In this document: positions 44,899 to 56,337 of the stretch, in pieces
How the letters are laid out: each line of letters opens with the position of its first letter
Position numbering within the stretch: the first letter of the stretch is position 1
The notes under the pieces: model-generated
Database searches by the model: none
Seen by the model: the letters and a program-made list of their open reading frames with translations, nothing else
What the model was told of the DNA's origin: nothing
From: Welwitschia mirabilis
Taxonomy: Eukaryota; Gnetophyta; Gnetopsida; Welwitschiales
Direction: 5' to 3'
DNA length: 64,000 bases
Assembly (NCBI GenBank): GCA_051453625.1
Contig: JBOZIK010000001.1
Coordinates: forward strand, 31,779,645-31,843,644
Translations under genes and position numbers: made by a program

Positions 44899-47220
44899 AT
44901 GGTTAATCTTGAGAAGAAATATTAAAGATAAATACTACTAATAGAGAAGAACATTAAAGAAGGATTGGTGAATATAAAAAATGAATCAGAAATCAATCTT
45001 TAGGTGCACTCAATCCTCCTTTTGAATTTAATTTTTCTAAATCAAATTTTCTTAATGAAAACCTTATAGAAGAAGAGAACTAATTCACAATGTTAAGTAC
45101 GCCCCAAAAGGAAAAACAAATGATAGGATCTTCCAACCCTAATGTAAACATTACCCTTAGAGAATTGTTAGCCAAAAAGAAATAAGAGATTACAACCCCT
45201 TTTGATCTACTCCTTTGAGATGACGTTGAACTTAAAAATTTAAATTCCTATCCAAGTTTTAGTGAAGAAGATATTGAGGATTCCCTTTAACACATAGCAA
45301 ATATAAAATAATTAATCCTCACCTCAAGAAATTAGAAGTAAAAAAACTAATAGAACATATATGATAATATTTCCCATGACATTAAAGAGTAGAGTAAAAA
45401 TTTGACTAAAAACCATACCCCACAAAATCTTAAAAACATGGAATCAAGTATGAAAAACTTTTGTAAATAGATTTATAAGTGAAAAAACCATGAGAAAATG
45501 AAAAAATAAGGTAATAAACTTTCAAAAAAAACCACCTAAATATTATGCCTCTGTATATAAGCGTTAGTTTATAGCCTACCATTCTAATTTAATACATGCT
45601 TTTTCATCAATAGAACTAATAGACTAATTATATAGTGGGCTAACTCCACATACCAAAAAACTTGTAGATTNNNNNNNNNNNNNNNNNNNNNNNNNNNNNN
45701 NNNNNNNNNNNNNNNNNNNNNNNNNNNNNNNNNNNNNNNNNNNNNNNNNNNNNNNNNNNNNNNNNNNNNNNNNNNNNNNNNNNNNNNNNNNNNNNNNNNN
45801 NNNNNNNNNNNNNNNNNNNNNNNNNNNNNNNNNNNNNNNNNNNNNNNNNNNNNNNNNNNNNNNNNNNNNNNNNNNNNNNNNNNNNNNNNNNNNNNNNNNN
45901 NNNNNNNNNNNNNNNNNNNNNNNNNNNNNNNNNNNNNNNNNNNNNNNNNNNNNNNNNNNNNNNNNNNNNNNNNNNNNNNNNNNNNNNNNNNNNNNNNNNN
46001 NNNNNNNNNNNNNNNNNNNNNNNNNNNNNNNNNNNNNNNNNNNNNNNNNNNNNNNNNNNNNNNNNNNNNNNNNNNNNNNNNNNNNNNNNNNNNNNNNNNN
46101 NNNNNNNNNNNNNNNNNNNNNNNNNNNNNNNNNNNNNNNNAACCATACCCACAAAATCTTAAAAACATGGAATCAAGTATGAAAAACTTTTGTAAATATA
46201 TTTATAAGTGAAAAAACCATGAGAAAATGAAAAAAAGAGGTAATAAACTTTCAAAAAGAACCACCTAAATATTATGCCTCTATATATAAGTGTTTGTTTA
46301 TAGCCTACCATTCTAATCTAATACATGCTTTTTCATCAATAGAACTAATAGACTAATTTTATAGTGGGCTAACTCCACATACCAAAAAACTTGTAGATTT
46401 TTCTTATGGAGGAAACCTCATGAACCTTACATTAGATGATGTCTTGTCAAAATTAAAAGAACTTGTGGAGGTTACTCAAACCTAGACATCTCCTAAACAA
46501 AATTTAATGGTAGGCTAACTTATCAAAGACTTAAAAGAGATTAAACAATAAAAATAGGTAAAATCCAATTCTATAAATTCCATGAGAGATTTTACAATAA
46601 TCTTATAGAAGTATGTAGAAATAATCTTAGATGTCAAATCCACAGCTAAAAGAAATGTTCTGTAAACTTGTGATTTATGTGAGGATAATTATCATGTTAC
46701 CAAAAAGTATCCTCTTTGCCAACATACAATGGAAGAATACATGAATACTTTTGTACTTTCAATTAATCTTCTCAAAACTTTAGAAATCAAAATTAGGCAC
46801 AACCTAGGTTAAACATTCATTTCCAGAATAATCCTCAACCTTTAAGAAACTGATTCAAAAACACAAACTATCAATCAAGATTATCAAAANNNNNNNNNNN
46901 NNNNNNNNNNNNNNNNNNNNNNNNNNNNNNNNNNNNNNNNNNNNNNNNNNNNNNNNNNNNNNNNNNNNNNNNNNNNNNNNNNNNNNNNNNNNNNNNNNNN
47001 NNNNNNNNNNNNNNNNNNNNNNNNNNNNNNNNNNNNNNNNNNNNNNNNNNNNNNNNNNNNNNNNNNNNNNNAAAAAAGATTTTAAGGTTGTGACAAGAAG
47101 TGGATAAGAAGCAAATCCTCCTCCATGTGAATCTTTCAACTTAAATGATATAGAAGAAGAGAAAGATGACATTGAGATATTAGAAGATTACAACTTTCCT
47201 TCTCTTTGAAAAAAGAAAAA
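44899..47220 (+). pseudogene. gag remnant of element F
   Basis: Start ATG 44899 (M-V-N-L-E-K-K, then I-E-K-N-I-K-E-G-L), homologous to B. D-V-E-L-K-N-L-N-x-Y-P-x-F lies near 45225, I-I-F-P-M-T-L-K-S-R-V near 45370, and V-D-F-S-Y-G-G-N near 46395. The zinc knuckle at 46669-46719 is the best kept in the window: C-D-L-C-E-D-N-Y-H and then P-L-C. The acidic tail D-I-E-I-L is near 47170. A 470-N gap (45671-46140) is flanked by ~260-bp duplicated copies (45411-45670 and 46141-46399), so the true gag is shorter than it appears. Several stops remain. Confidence 0.78.
45411..46399 (+). repeat. Near-identical 260-bp copies flanking a 470-N gap
   Basis: 45411-45670 and 46141-46399 differ at only a few positions. 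The gag order needs only one copy, so this is most likely false duplication. Confidence 0.85.
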
Positions 47221-47255
47221 GAAAAATCCTTCTCAACAAATCACTCACTATCTTG

Positions 47256-47535
47256 ATAGGCTTAACAATAATTCAACTCTCAATGAATATCTAAGAGCCT
47301 TAATGAAAAATGTAAGCATAAATTTACCCTTTAGAAAACTTTTGCNNNNNNNNNNNNNNNNNNNNNNNNNNNNNNNNNNNNNNNNNNNNNNNNNNNNNNN
47401 NNNNNNNNNNNNNNNNNNNNNNNNNNNNNNNNNNNNNNNNNNNNNTAGGCTTAACAATAATTCAACTCTCAATGAATATCTAAGAGCCTTAATGAAAAAT
47501 GTAAGCATAAATTCACCCTTTAGGAAACTTTTGCA
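47256..47535 (+). repeat. Near-identical direct copies flanking a 100-N gap
   Basis: 47256-47345 and 47446-47535 are nearly the same across N 47346-47445, in the gag-PR linker. Confidence 0.85.
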
Positions 47536-47599
47536 ACAAAATCCAGGGTACTTAAAATCATGGAAAGACTTAATAAGAAGAAAACAAAAATAAGTCATT

Positions 47600-48080
47600 C
47601 CTAGCAAAGTTTTTCTAGCATAATCCCTCACAAATTTAGTGTTATAAAGACCACCTAAATTTAAAGATCTATGAGTAGCTATGATGAATGTTACTTTAGA
47701 GGGAAATAAAAAGATTAGAAAAGCCTTAATAGACATTGAAGTAAGTGTTAACATTATGCCACTTCACATTTGTAAGAGACTTGGTTTTGAGGATAGAATA
47801 GAGTCTACTCTTGTTGTCTTAGAATTAAGAAATCATTAGTCATTATTAAATATTTGGAAATACAAATTGAAGAGGCTTGCTACCTAATATATGTGATTAT
47901 TATAGAAGTTTATCATAACAAAAGATACCTTTTAATTCTAAGATGAGCCTTTTTTGTGATAGCCCATTGCATCATTGATACTAAAGCTAGAATAACGAAA
48001 TGTTACTTTGAAAATAGAATGTTTACATTTAGTGTCTTTGCTGTACTAATAAAGATTTAGATGATGAAATAAACATTGAA
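47600..48080 (+). pseudogene. Aspartic protease remnant of element F
   Basis: The active site reads D-I-E-V-S near 47736: the catalytic Asp is kept, but Gly is Glu and Ala is Val, each by one transition. V-N-I-M-P-L-H-I-C-K-R-L-G-F follows. The rest (Q-I-E-E-A-C-Y near 47865, then further strands) is homologous to B and A with stops. Of the protease copies this one keeps the catalytic Asp, as does A; B has lost it. Confidence 0.82.
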
Positions 48081-48089
48081 CATAACATC

Positions 48090-48580
48090 AAACCAACTTT
48101 ATTCCTACAACATCACCCACTTGAAGAAAAAAGATGGAATCACATGAATTGATACTTTATGATGACCAACTTGAGATTGAAGAAACCATTAATATCTCCA
48201 AATTTGAGAGTGAGAAAGAGCCTTTAATGTATAAGGAAGTCCAACTTTTTGATTTACACCTTGAAGGAAATTGTTCATTACATGAATAAATTGAAAATCA
48301 GAATCTTTTTAATGGACTTGAAGATAATTTTCTTTGGGATAATTAAAATAAAATTCTTGCACTCAATGAAAATATTTCACCAGAGTTACCATTTATCTCC
48401 CCTTTAACTTTTAATATTTGTACTTTAATGTGGTATTACAGAGTGCTTTCCATTACCCCTCTCTTTATCCAATTGATTTTACTTAAAAATAGTTGTACAT
48501 ATCTTATGTTTTATCAATTAGTAAATTTCTAGTGTGAATCTTATTTCTCTAAAAATCTTGAAACTAAAGAAGATCCTTAA
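48090..48580 (+). pseudogene. Element F region replacing RT: spacer plus novel hydrophobic domain
   Basis: The spacer has F-L-Q-H-H-P-L-E-E near 48105, then Y-K-E-V-Q and L-E-G-N-C-S-L-H-E near 48235-48285. F-N-G-L-E-D-N-F and A-L-N-E-N-I follow, then the novel domain: P-L-T-F-N-I-C-T-L near 48405, V-L-S-I-T-P-L-F-I-Q-L-I-L-L near 48440 and Y-L-M-F-Y-Q-L-V-N-F near 48500, ending S-K-N-L. B shows the same words in the same order with mostly conservative changes, while non-coding parts nearby match less well. A few stops interrupt it. Function unknown. Confidence 0.68.
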
Positions 48581-49357
48581 TTTTTCCTTCTTTATTTTTA
48601 ATAAAAATGTGCTTTAGATTTAGAAATTAAATAAAGTTTTCTTCTCTTGCTATTTTCTTTTTAGTTTTCTATTTTAATAGTCTCTGATTTCATTTTCTGT
48701 TTTTAGTTTTTATTTCTATTTGTAGTTTATACTTTAACCTTTTTATCATAATAATCTATTATCCCTTATGTCATCCTCATAACATATAGGATGCAAGTTA
48801 GTTTTGTTAGTTTTCTAGCTTTCTAATAATTTTTTATTTTTTCTGATAAATTTTCTATTTCTCTCTCTCTGTAATCCTCTCTGTTATCTTGATGATGAGC
48901 AAGATGATAGTTAATAAAATAATCATTCTTTTTTTTTTTTTCTTATTTTGTGAAAACACATTTGTATGGATTTGTTGAGATTTTTGACTTGACTTCTTGA
49001 TAATTTCAAGAAGTAAATGGATAAAATTTGGAATTTCACAAGTAAATGGTCTGAATTTTCTTTTAGCTTTTTTCTTTAGAGATTATTATGGCATTACTTG
49101 ATTATTTTTTAAACTTGACTTATGTATTTATCTCCATGGCTAGTCTTTTGACTTGGGAATTTCAGTGGTAAGATTGGATTCACCCACTCTTAGAACATTC
49201 ACATGTTCATGAACTTCAGTTTAAAGGAAGATTCTTATTTTTCTCAATGGTAAAAAAATCTTAGATTGTTTAAGAGTGTTTTTTTCTATCTTTATCTTAA
49301 TACTTTCACCTTTGTCTTTTCAAATGTTTGATCATGTGAAATGTTTATTTTTTTATT

Positions 49358-49384
49358 AAAAGAAAGAAAGAAAGAAAGAAAGAG
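49358..49384 (+). repeat. (GAAA)n microsatellite
   Basis: Six or so GAAA units at the same place as (GA)n in element A and the A/GA tract in B. Confidence 0.9.
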
Positions 49385-50285
49385 ATGAAAATAGATGATG
49401 TCCTACCACAAGTACACTAGGGCAAATATTTATGAAAGAATCCTTTTGTAGTGTAATATGGTAGTTATGAGAACTTCACTAGGAGGTTAGTTGACCATGC
49501 TTTACAGGTCCTTACTTATCTTATGGTGGTTTTACTTCCCTCATCATGGANNNNNNNNNNNNNNNNNNNNNNNNNNNNNNNNNNNNNNNNNNNNNNNNNN
49601 NNNNNNNNNNNNNNNNNNNNNNNNNNNNNNNNNNNNNNNNNNNNNNNNNNNNNNNNNNNNNNNNNNNNNNNNNNNNNNNNNNNNNNNNNNNNNNNNNNNN
49701 NNNNNNNNNNNNNNNNNNNNNNNNNNNNNNNNNNNNNNNNNNNNNNNNNNNNNNNNNNNNNNNNNNNNNNNNNNNNNNNNNNNNNNNNNNNNNNNNNNNN
49801 NNNNNNNNNNNNNNNNNNNNNNNNNNNNNNNNNNNNNNNNNNNNNNNNNNNNNNNNNNNNNNNNNNNNNNNNNNNNNNNNNNNNNNNNNNNNNNNNNNNN
49901 NNNNNNNNNNNNNNNNNNNNNNNNNNNNNNNNNNNNNNNNNNNNNNNNNNNNNNNNNNNNNNNNNNNNNNNNNNNNNNNNNNNNNNNNNNNNNNNNNNNN
50001 NNNNNNNNNNNNNNNNNNNNNNNNNNNNNNNNNNNNNNNNNNNNNNNNNNNNNNNNNNNNNNNNNNNNNNNNNNNNNNNNNNNNNNNNNNNNNNNNNNNN
50101 NNNNNNNNNNNNNNNNNNNNNNNNNNNNNNNNNNNNNTTATAGATCTATATTTTTCAAATATGACATTACTCAGCTTTGAACTTTATTTTAGAAAGATGT
50201 CCTCTTTTACTTACCTTCTCACTCCCTTATACATTTTTTACTTTATTTTCCAATATGAGATGTATTACTTTTTCTTTTTTGTATT

Positions 50286-50316
50286 GGGGGGAGAAGGGGA
50301 AGGGGGGTGATGGGGG
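50286..50316 (+). other. Predicted G-quadruplex in the 3' region of F
   Basis: Four G-runs (6, 4, 6 and 5) separated by 2-4 nt loops, within otherwise very AT-rich DNA. A and B carry shorter G-rich runs at the homologous position (about 13714 and 30304). Confidence 0.75.
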
Positions 50317-50532
50317 CAAAGACACATTTTCATATCTCATTCTCAAAAATTTTTAACTTAATTAAAACCTTTTATGAGATAATTTTTTTTTTTTCAAAAT
50401 TTTNNNNNNNNNNNNNNNNNNNNNNNNNNNNNNNNNNNNNNNNNNNNNNNNNNNNNNNNNNNNNNNNNNNNNNNNNNNNNNNNNNNNNNNNNNNNNNNNN
50501 NNNNNNNNNNNNNTTAGGGACTAAAAAAGGCT

Positions 50533-50545
50533 AAGTGGAAGGCTA
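50533..50545 (+). promoter_or_regulatory. Polypurine tract of element F
   Basis: AAGTGGAAGGCTA directly before the TG of the 3' LTR at 50546. Confidence 0.75.
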
Positions 50546-51629
50546 TGTTGTGCTACCAATTTGTGGTTATTTGATGGGGTTTTATGAGTTATTTTATAGG
50601 ATGTTTATATAGGTTTAGGTGTAATTCTAAAGATTTTGGACATTTAACAGGAAATCTCAGAAATGTATGATTCTTATCTAGATTTGTTGTATTAAAGGCA
50701 TATTTTGATGCACAAAGATTTGAAGAAGAACTTCTGACAAAAATCCTAAGTTTTTTCTTAAGAAAATGATTAAAGAAGACCATTATCTCCTTTGTCTTTC
50801 CCACGATAGGAAGGACGATGACACATTTTCATGCTGATATGGAATGCTAAGTAATCATTTTGAATCATATTTTGTAATAAGTTATTATCCTAATTGTCGT
50901 CCGGATCATAGTAAAGATGACACTAACATGTAACCAACTCTAATAGTCACCCTTGACCATTTTGTCTATTTCTGAATTATAAATGAGCACACCTTATCAT
51001 GCCTTTTGTTGTCTTTTTTTACTGTGTTTTCTTATAAATAAATCATCCTTTGATTATTCTTCTTACCTTTATTACACTGGAAATTCTCATAATAGGAGAT
51101 CAAAGGGTAGGAGATCCATCTCGAGTGTTGTAGAAAGATGTTCCTTTAGTGGAGGGTTATGTATCCTCCATTGAAGCTCAACTATTTTGTAATCTAAATT
51201 TTGTTACTCTTATTAATACAAAAACCTTATTTTGCTTTCATATTTGCATGTTAGTTTCTTTAATAACTCTTATAATCTATGTTGCCCTTGATCTGGTGAT
51301 AATTTCTTGGATGATATAGATTATCAAGGGCAACCTTTATTAAGGATGTAAGCAAGTAGTATTAGTTTCATTTTGTATTTCATCTAAATTTAGTTGCATC
51401 TTGAATTTGCATTGTACCTTTTATTTCTTCCATTATTCTTTATTTATGATTTATTTTATTCTTTTACAAAGTAATATAAATCTCATCTCATAGTATTCAA
51501 CATGAATATGACATTTTAGATTTACTCTCACTCATAATAGTGTGTTGTATTATGTGAGATATCTATTTATTTTATGAATGACAGAATTCTTTTGAACTTA
51601 AGCACTTTGCACAAATACACACTACAACA
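50546..51629 (+). repeat. 3' LTR of element F
   Basis: Gap-free copy of the B/F-type LTR, 1084 bp, TG to CA. Hairpin modules lie near 50780-50820 and 50885-50925; TATAAATA is at 51033-51040. It is the best reference LTR in the window. Confidence 0.92.
51033..51040 (+). promoter_or_regulatory. TATA box of 3' LTR F
   Basis: TATAAATA at the position shared by all B/F-type LTRs. Confidence 0.6.
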
Positions 51630-51634
51630 ATCAT
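51630..51634. repeat. Right target-site duplication of element F (ATCAT)
   Basis: Matches 43087-43091 exactly. Confidence 0.9.
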
Positions 51635-52719
51635 ATGTAATAAATATATAGTTTTTAAGTTGAATTTTTAAAATTAATATAATCAAAATTTATGTTTGTT
51701 AAAGGTTATATGGAAGTGAAGGTATTGGAAAATTTTAGAAGTATAGGATGACATATCTCTAAAACTTCTAAAATGTTATTATTATTGAAATTCTAATATA
51801 ATTCCCACTTATTTTCATTTGTTAATTAAAAAAAAGCACTCTTATTTCAATTATTTTTAAGGCTTTGATCAAACTATCTTTTACTAAAATAAGAAGTTTT
51901 TATTTTAAGATATACTCTTAATATAAGCTCTTTTGTAAGTACTAAAAAGTTTTATGAAAATTATTCTATTAAGACTAAATAATCTAAATATATACTTTGA
52001 TCTTCTATTATTGTTATTTTTGCCTTAAACATTTGAATTCTAAAAGCTATTACTTCATTAATGATTGCTTATTCCAAATTAATATTTTAACTATTACTTT
52101 TATCAAACTAAATCTTTTAAAATTTTAATCTTCAAATTTATTTTTTTAATGCTAATGGCAAAAACATTTGTATATATGATTGTAGAAACTAAAAAATTAA
52201 TAGGATTATTATCCTTATCATAGTTTGCTATAATTTCTTCTCTTAACTCAAAATTTTTTAAGATTTAATTTTAAGAGGTTCTAATTTATTTCTATCTTTA
52301 ACTTTGAGACTCAAAATCCAACTATTGATAGGTAAATGCAATAAAATTTTTTTTTACTAAGTATTTATCAAATCTAGATTTAATTCTTGTAACTAAAATT
52401 TTTAAAACTATCTTTTAATTTTAATCCATAATTTTTTTGAATAAAGTATAAAACTATAGTATGAGAGATAGAGTATTTTCCCTTTAGAGTTAACAATTTA
52501 TTCCACTTTAGTTATATCATTTAGTCCCTATTCTATACAAGATGGGGATTTTTCATTAAAGATGAATAATTTACCTCTAATATCATTACAATTTCTAAGA
52601 AAAATTAATACTTAGTTTTAGCAATTTAAGTCCTAATTTATAGACTTCAAGCTTCTAAAACAATAGAAAATACTATAACATAATTATAAAAATTCATACT
52701 TCTAATTTTAAGTATGATG

Positions 52720-52987
52720 GATTTGAAACCCTCATGCATAAAACATGCCCTATTCTAAGAGAAATTCAAAGGAAGCGTGAATGGTACTTCATTGAGATGG
52801 TTAAAATTTTTCATTTTACTAAATCAATGAATACAATAGAACTCTTTAAATAATATAATCTTGTTCCTACAGATCCATTATTTACTCAATCAACTAAAAC
52901 TCTTAGTATGACTAATGTGCATTAGGCATTCCCATTTGTACATTTTATTTAAATAAACATCTCTTAAGAGACTATAACTCAATAAAC
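52720..52987. repeat. Direct repeat R1, left copy
   Basis: About 270 bp resembling 54953-55231 at roughly 70-75% by eye, in the same orientation. Shared blocks include TTTGAAAC near the start, ATTGAGA, AATCAATGAATACAATA-like sequence, and ATTTACTCAA followed by TTTAAATAAACAT near the end. The two could be LTRs or leaders of a small unrecognised element. Confidence 0.6.
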
Positions 52988-54952
52988 CCCCCTTTAATGT
53001 CAAGTTCAAAATATAAAAACTTAAGTATTATGAAAATGCTAGAACATTTCTCTAACATAGCATTAAAGCACACAACTAAAGCATTAAGATAAAAAAGTAC
53101 CAAGCTTTGAAGTAATCTCAAGGAAGATTTCCTTTGAGTAATCTTTCTAGATAAACCTGCATCCTTTACCCTATTCAAATTTATATAAAATATCCTTCGA
53201 GTACTCTCCTCAATCAATTTGTATACCTTTCTTAGAACCATGAGATACATCCAACACTTCAAATGAAACAAGCCTAATCATATAGAAAAACATATTATGA
53301 AAAGCATTTCATACCACTTTTTATAAAATTTATTCCTATATGATACTGCGTATGTAATGGATTATGAGAAGTCCACATGAAGGGAGTAAACAAATTTAAT
53401 CCTTCATTAAATAGAAATTTTAAATTCATAAAATATTACCATGAAAAGAAGAATTGCATTACACATGATAAAATCAAACAATGATAGTAATATTGATGGC
53501 TCTCCTTTGAACTAATAATCGTTTATAGAACATTTTAAAAATGAAACCCTTAATTAACAAATAATCATAAAAAAATCATTTTGTGATTATGATATTTCAA
53601 TAGATACAAATTCTACCATTATATTTTCCATATTTAAAACAAATGAAGTTGTGAAGAGTAATTTTTGTAACACCTTTTCTAAAGTCTATTTTATTCACCT
53701 ATGCATTTGACAACCTCTAAAGTTATAATTTTCAAAAATGAAAGTTATGTTTCTCCCCAAAACATTAGACTAAAGCATCAGAAAGTTTCTTATTTTAAAA
53801 ATACTTCTAATATAATTGAATTACAGCTCTTAATAACTCAATCATAGGACTCTCTTTAGATTCCTCTAGTGTTAGTTCTAGTGACTTAACCCTATGTGCA
53901 AAAGGTACTCCATGGAAATGATTGCAATAAAACCCATCAAAAAATTACTCCTTTGATAACATCATTTCTCATTTTTTATGAACCTTCATGAATTTCTTCA
54001 ACTCTTTAATATGATACTAGAATTTTTAGAGTAAAATGAAAGCATTCCATGGATTTTGTGATACATAAATTACCTTCAAAGATGAAGAATTATTTTGAGC
54101 AAAAGGTAATTTATGGAATGGAAGATAAGCCTATAGAATCTTACAATTATTTTATGCATAGAATTAACATTAGTTTTAATAAATTCATTAATCAGGACAA
54201 TTATGAAATGATGGTATAGAGATTGAAGTATAAGAGAAGAGCGTATGAATAAATGAACAGAGAAGTTAGTAAGAGAATGAAATATTTAAACATCTAATTT
54301 AGTACAAGAATTTTTAATGGATAATAAAGAACTTAATCAAGAGGTAAAATATCCCTTTAGTTCAAATTAAAATTGTAAAAGCCTATTTGCTCTCAAACCA
54401 ACATAAGAAACTTAATCAAGCTTTCAAAGTGTTATTTGATTTTAGATGAAGAAAATAATCCTATTTCAACCTTTCAAATAATTCTTCAAATATTAAAAAA
54501 TTAAAAATGAATAAAAGATGAGCTAAAACATCTATTCTAAACTAATTATGATAATAAACATGACTATAAAATTTTAAAATATATTAAACCAAGACAGGAC
54601 ATTAGATAAAACTTATAAAATGCTATAGAAATTCTCAAAATATTTTGATTCAACTAAATATATTTGAGAATTGATGAACACCAAAAAACATAATTCCACA
54701 ACAACATCAAATTATCATCAATTAACCCTTTTCCAATAATAAGCACATTGCTTGTTGTGGAAGAAGAATTCATAATTTCCTTTTATGACACAAAAACTAG
54801 AGATCTCATAAGGAAAAATAAATAGGATAGATCTTATTTAATCATTATTTTAAATAGTCCTTATATTTAAACAAAGGATCAATACTTCAAGAATCTTTCC
54901 TTTACCTTTTGATCTTAAAACTCCAAAAGTTTTTTCCTTGGTACTAATTGAA

Positions 54953-55231
54953 GCGTTTGAAACTCTAATGTGTAAAATAGACACTGTAATAGAAGAAATT
55001 CCTAGGGGCATTATTGGCACTACATTGAGAGAACTCAAGTGTTTTATTATCTTAAATCAATAAATACAATATACCTTTCTAAATTAAATTGTCTTTTTCA
55101 TATAAAGTTTCAATGAGATCCACTATTTACTCAACCACTAATGACTCATATGTCAACTAATATGCATTTAGCATTTTTATTTGCACATTTTACTTAAATA
55201 AACATGTCTTAAAAAACAATAAGTTAATAAA
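54953..55231. repeat. Direct repeat R1, right copy
   Basis: Partner of 52720-52987, 2.2 kb away. The minus strand is open over 54850-55038 across its left part, but no known protein is seen. Confidence 0.6.
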
Positions 55232-56337
55232 GTTTATTATAAAAATCCATTAAATCTATTTTTAGAGTTATCAAAACTCAAATTTGTGAATTCTAGAAGT
55301 GCTATTTTCATAATTTTAAAATGTTAACACAATTAAAATATTACAAGTGAGGAATCCATTTATACAAGTCTATTTTAACCTAACAAACATAGCTTTTAAC
55401 TAGTTATTCCTTTTTTTGAGTTTAAGATCTTAGAAAATAAGTATAGAATTAAACCTTCATTAATAATAAGTCATATTTAGTAATGATGATCTTAAATGAG
55501 AAGTCATTATTAGGTTATATCATATTTATTATTATTATACATATAGGTTTTTATGAATTATCATCATGTAATGATGATCTCTTACTTAAAATAAGGAGTT
55601 ATTATCAACTATAATATGTTTTTAATGATTAGTCATATCCACTAATTATGAGATCACATTTGGAAATAATGAGTTGTTAGTGATAAATTGATCATTGTTA
55701 GTTAGCATGTATAAGTTAAATCCTAGAAATAATTAATAAATTATCACTAAAATATTGTTAATCATGTTAATTAATGTTTGGTTAACCTCTCTCATAATTC
55801 CACATGTAATAATGGCTTACCCTCATTGTTAATCCTCCTCATTAAATCCTATAACATAAATATCAATATTATTTAATCATTATTTCATACAAATATTGCT
55901 TCTTATGTTAAGTGATGATATCCTTCTAAGACTTAGATCATTACTTGGCGGTGGCCTAATGAAGTACCCTTCCCTTAGCAAAAAATCTCTCACTAATGAG
56001 AGATAATAAATGAAGAAATTCAACTTTATTTTTAATAAATTTTACAATTGATAAGTTATTGTTAGCTCAGCCCTTCATTAGTAAGATACATCTTATATTT
56101 GTTATTCTGATTTAATTGTATAAGAATCGAAGATAAAAAATTATTATTATAATCTTGTATTATTTTTTATTATAATATCCATTGTTTTGTATTTGTATTA
56201 TTCAACATTTAGTATAATATTAATACATGACGCTAGTCTATTATTAAAAATTATTTAACTTTTATTTTTGTAATACTGATCAGTAATATATGCATTTCAC
56301 ATTACTACTATTAGAATAAAGTTTACTTAACTATGTA

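Larger units (their letters stand above)
48581..50532 (+). other. 3' region of element F
   Basis: Non-coding. Two hairpin modules (about 48768-48795 and 48868-48915), an integrase C-terminal relic near 48960-49045, (GAAA)n at 49358-49384, the block shared with A and B from 49390, a 587-N gap (49551-50137), a very G-rich run at 50286-50316 and a 110-N gap (50404-50513). Confidence 0.65.
43092..51629 (+). mobile_element. Element F: non-autonomous Athila-like element, complete with target duplication
   Basis: TG at 43092, CA at 51629 and flanking ATCAT on both sides define an intact insertion. It contains two LTRs, a PBS, a leader with donor and acceptor sites, gag, protease, the same novel domain as B, a 3' region and a PPT. 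RT, RNase H and integrase core are absent, exactly as in B. Six gaps lie inside the LTRs and gag/PR (43188, 43745, 44091, 45671, 46890, 47346) and two more in the 3' region (49551-50137 and 50404-50513). Of these two, the 587-N gap could hide sequence, but it falls downstream of the novel domain within a region homologous to B. Confidence 0.9.

Noticed and set aside
455-50925. Regularly repeated palindromes as a CRISPR-like array
   Set aside because: Copies are diverged, spread over separate transposons at transposon-specific positions, lack uniform repeat-spacer structure and any cas genes, and the DNA is plant nuclear.
52972-53271. 99-codon minus-strand frame as a small gene
   Set aside because: No recognisable domain, no upstream signals, and it borders the R1 repeat. 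Open length alone is weak evidence.
54000-54400. Possible retroelement gag or host gene exon
   Set aside because: A protein-like stretch is visible on the plus strand, but it has stops and no motif I can assign.
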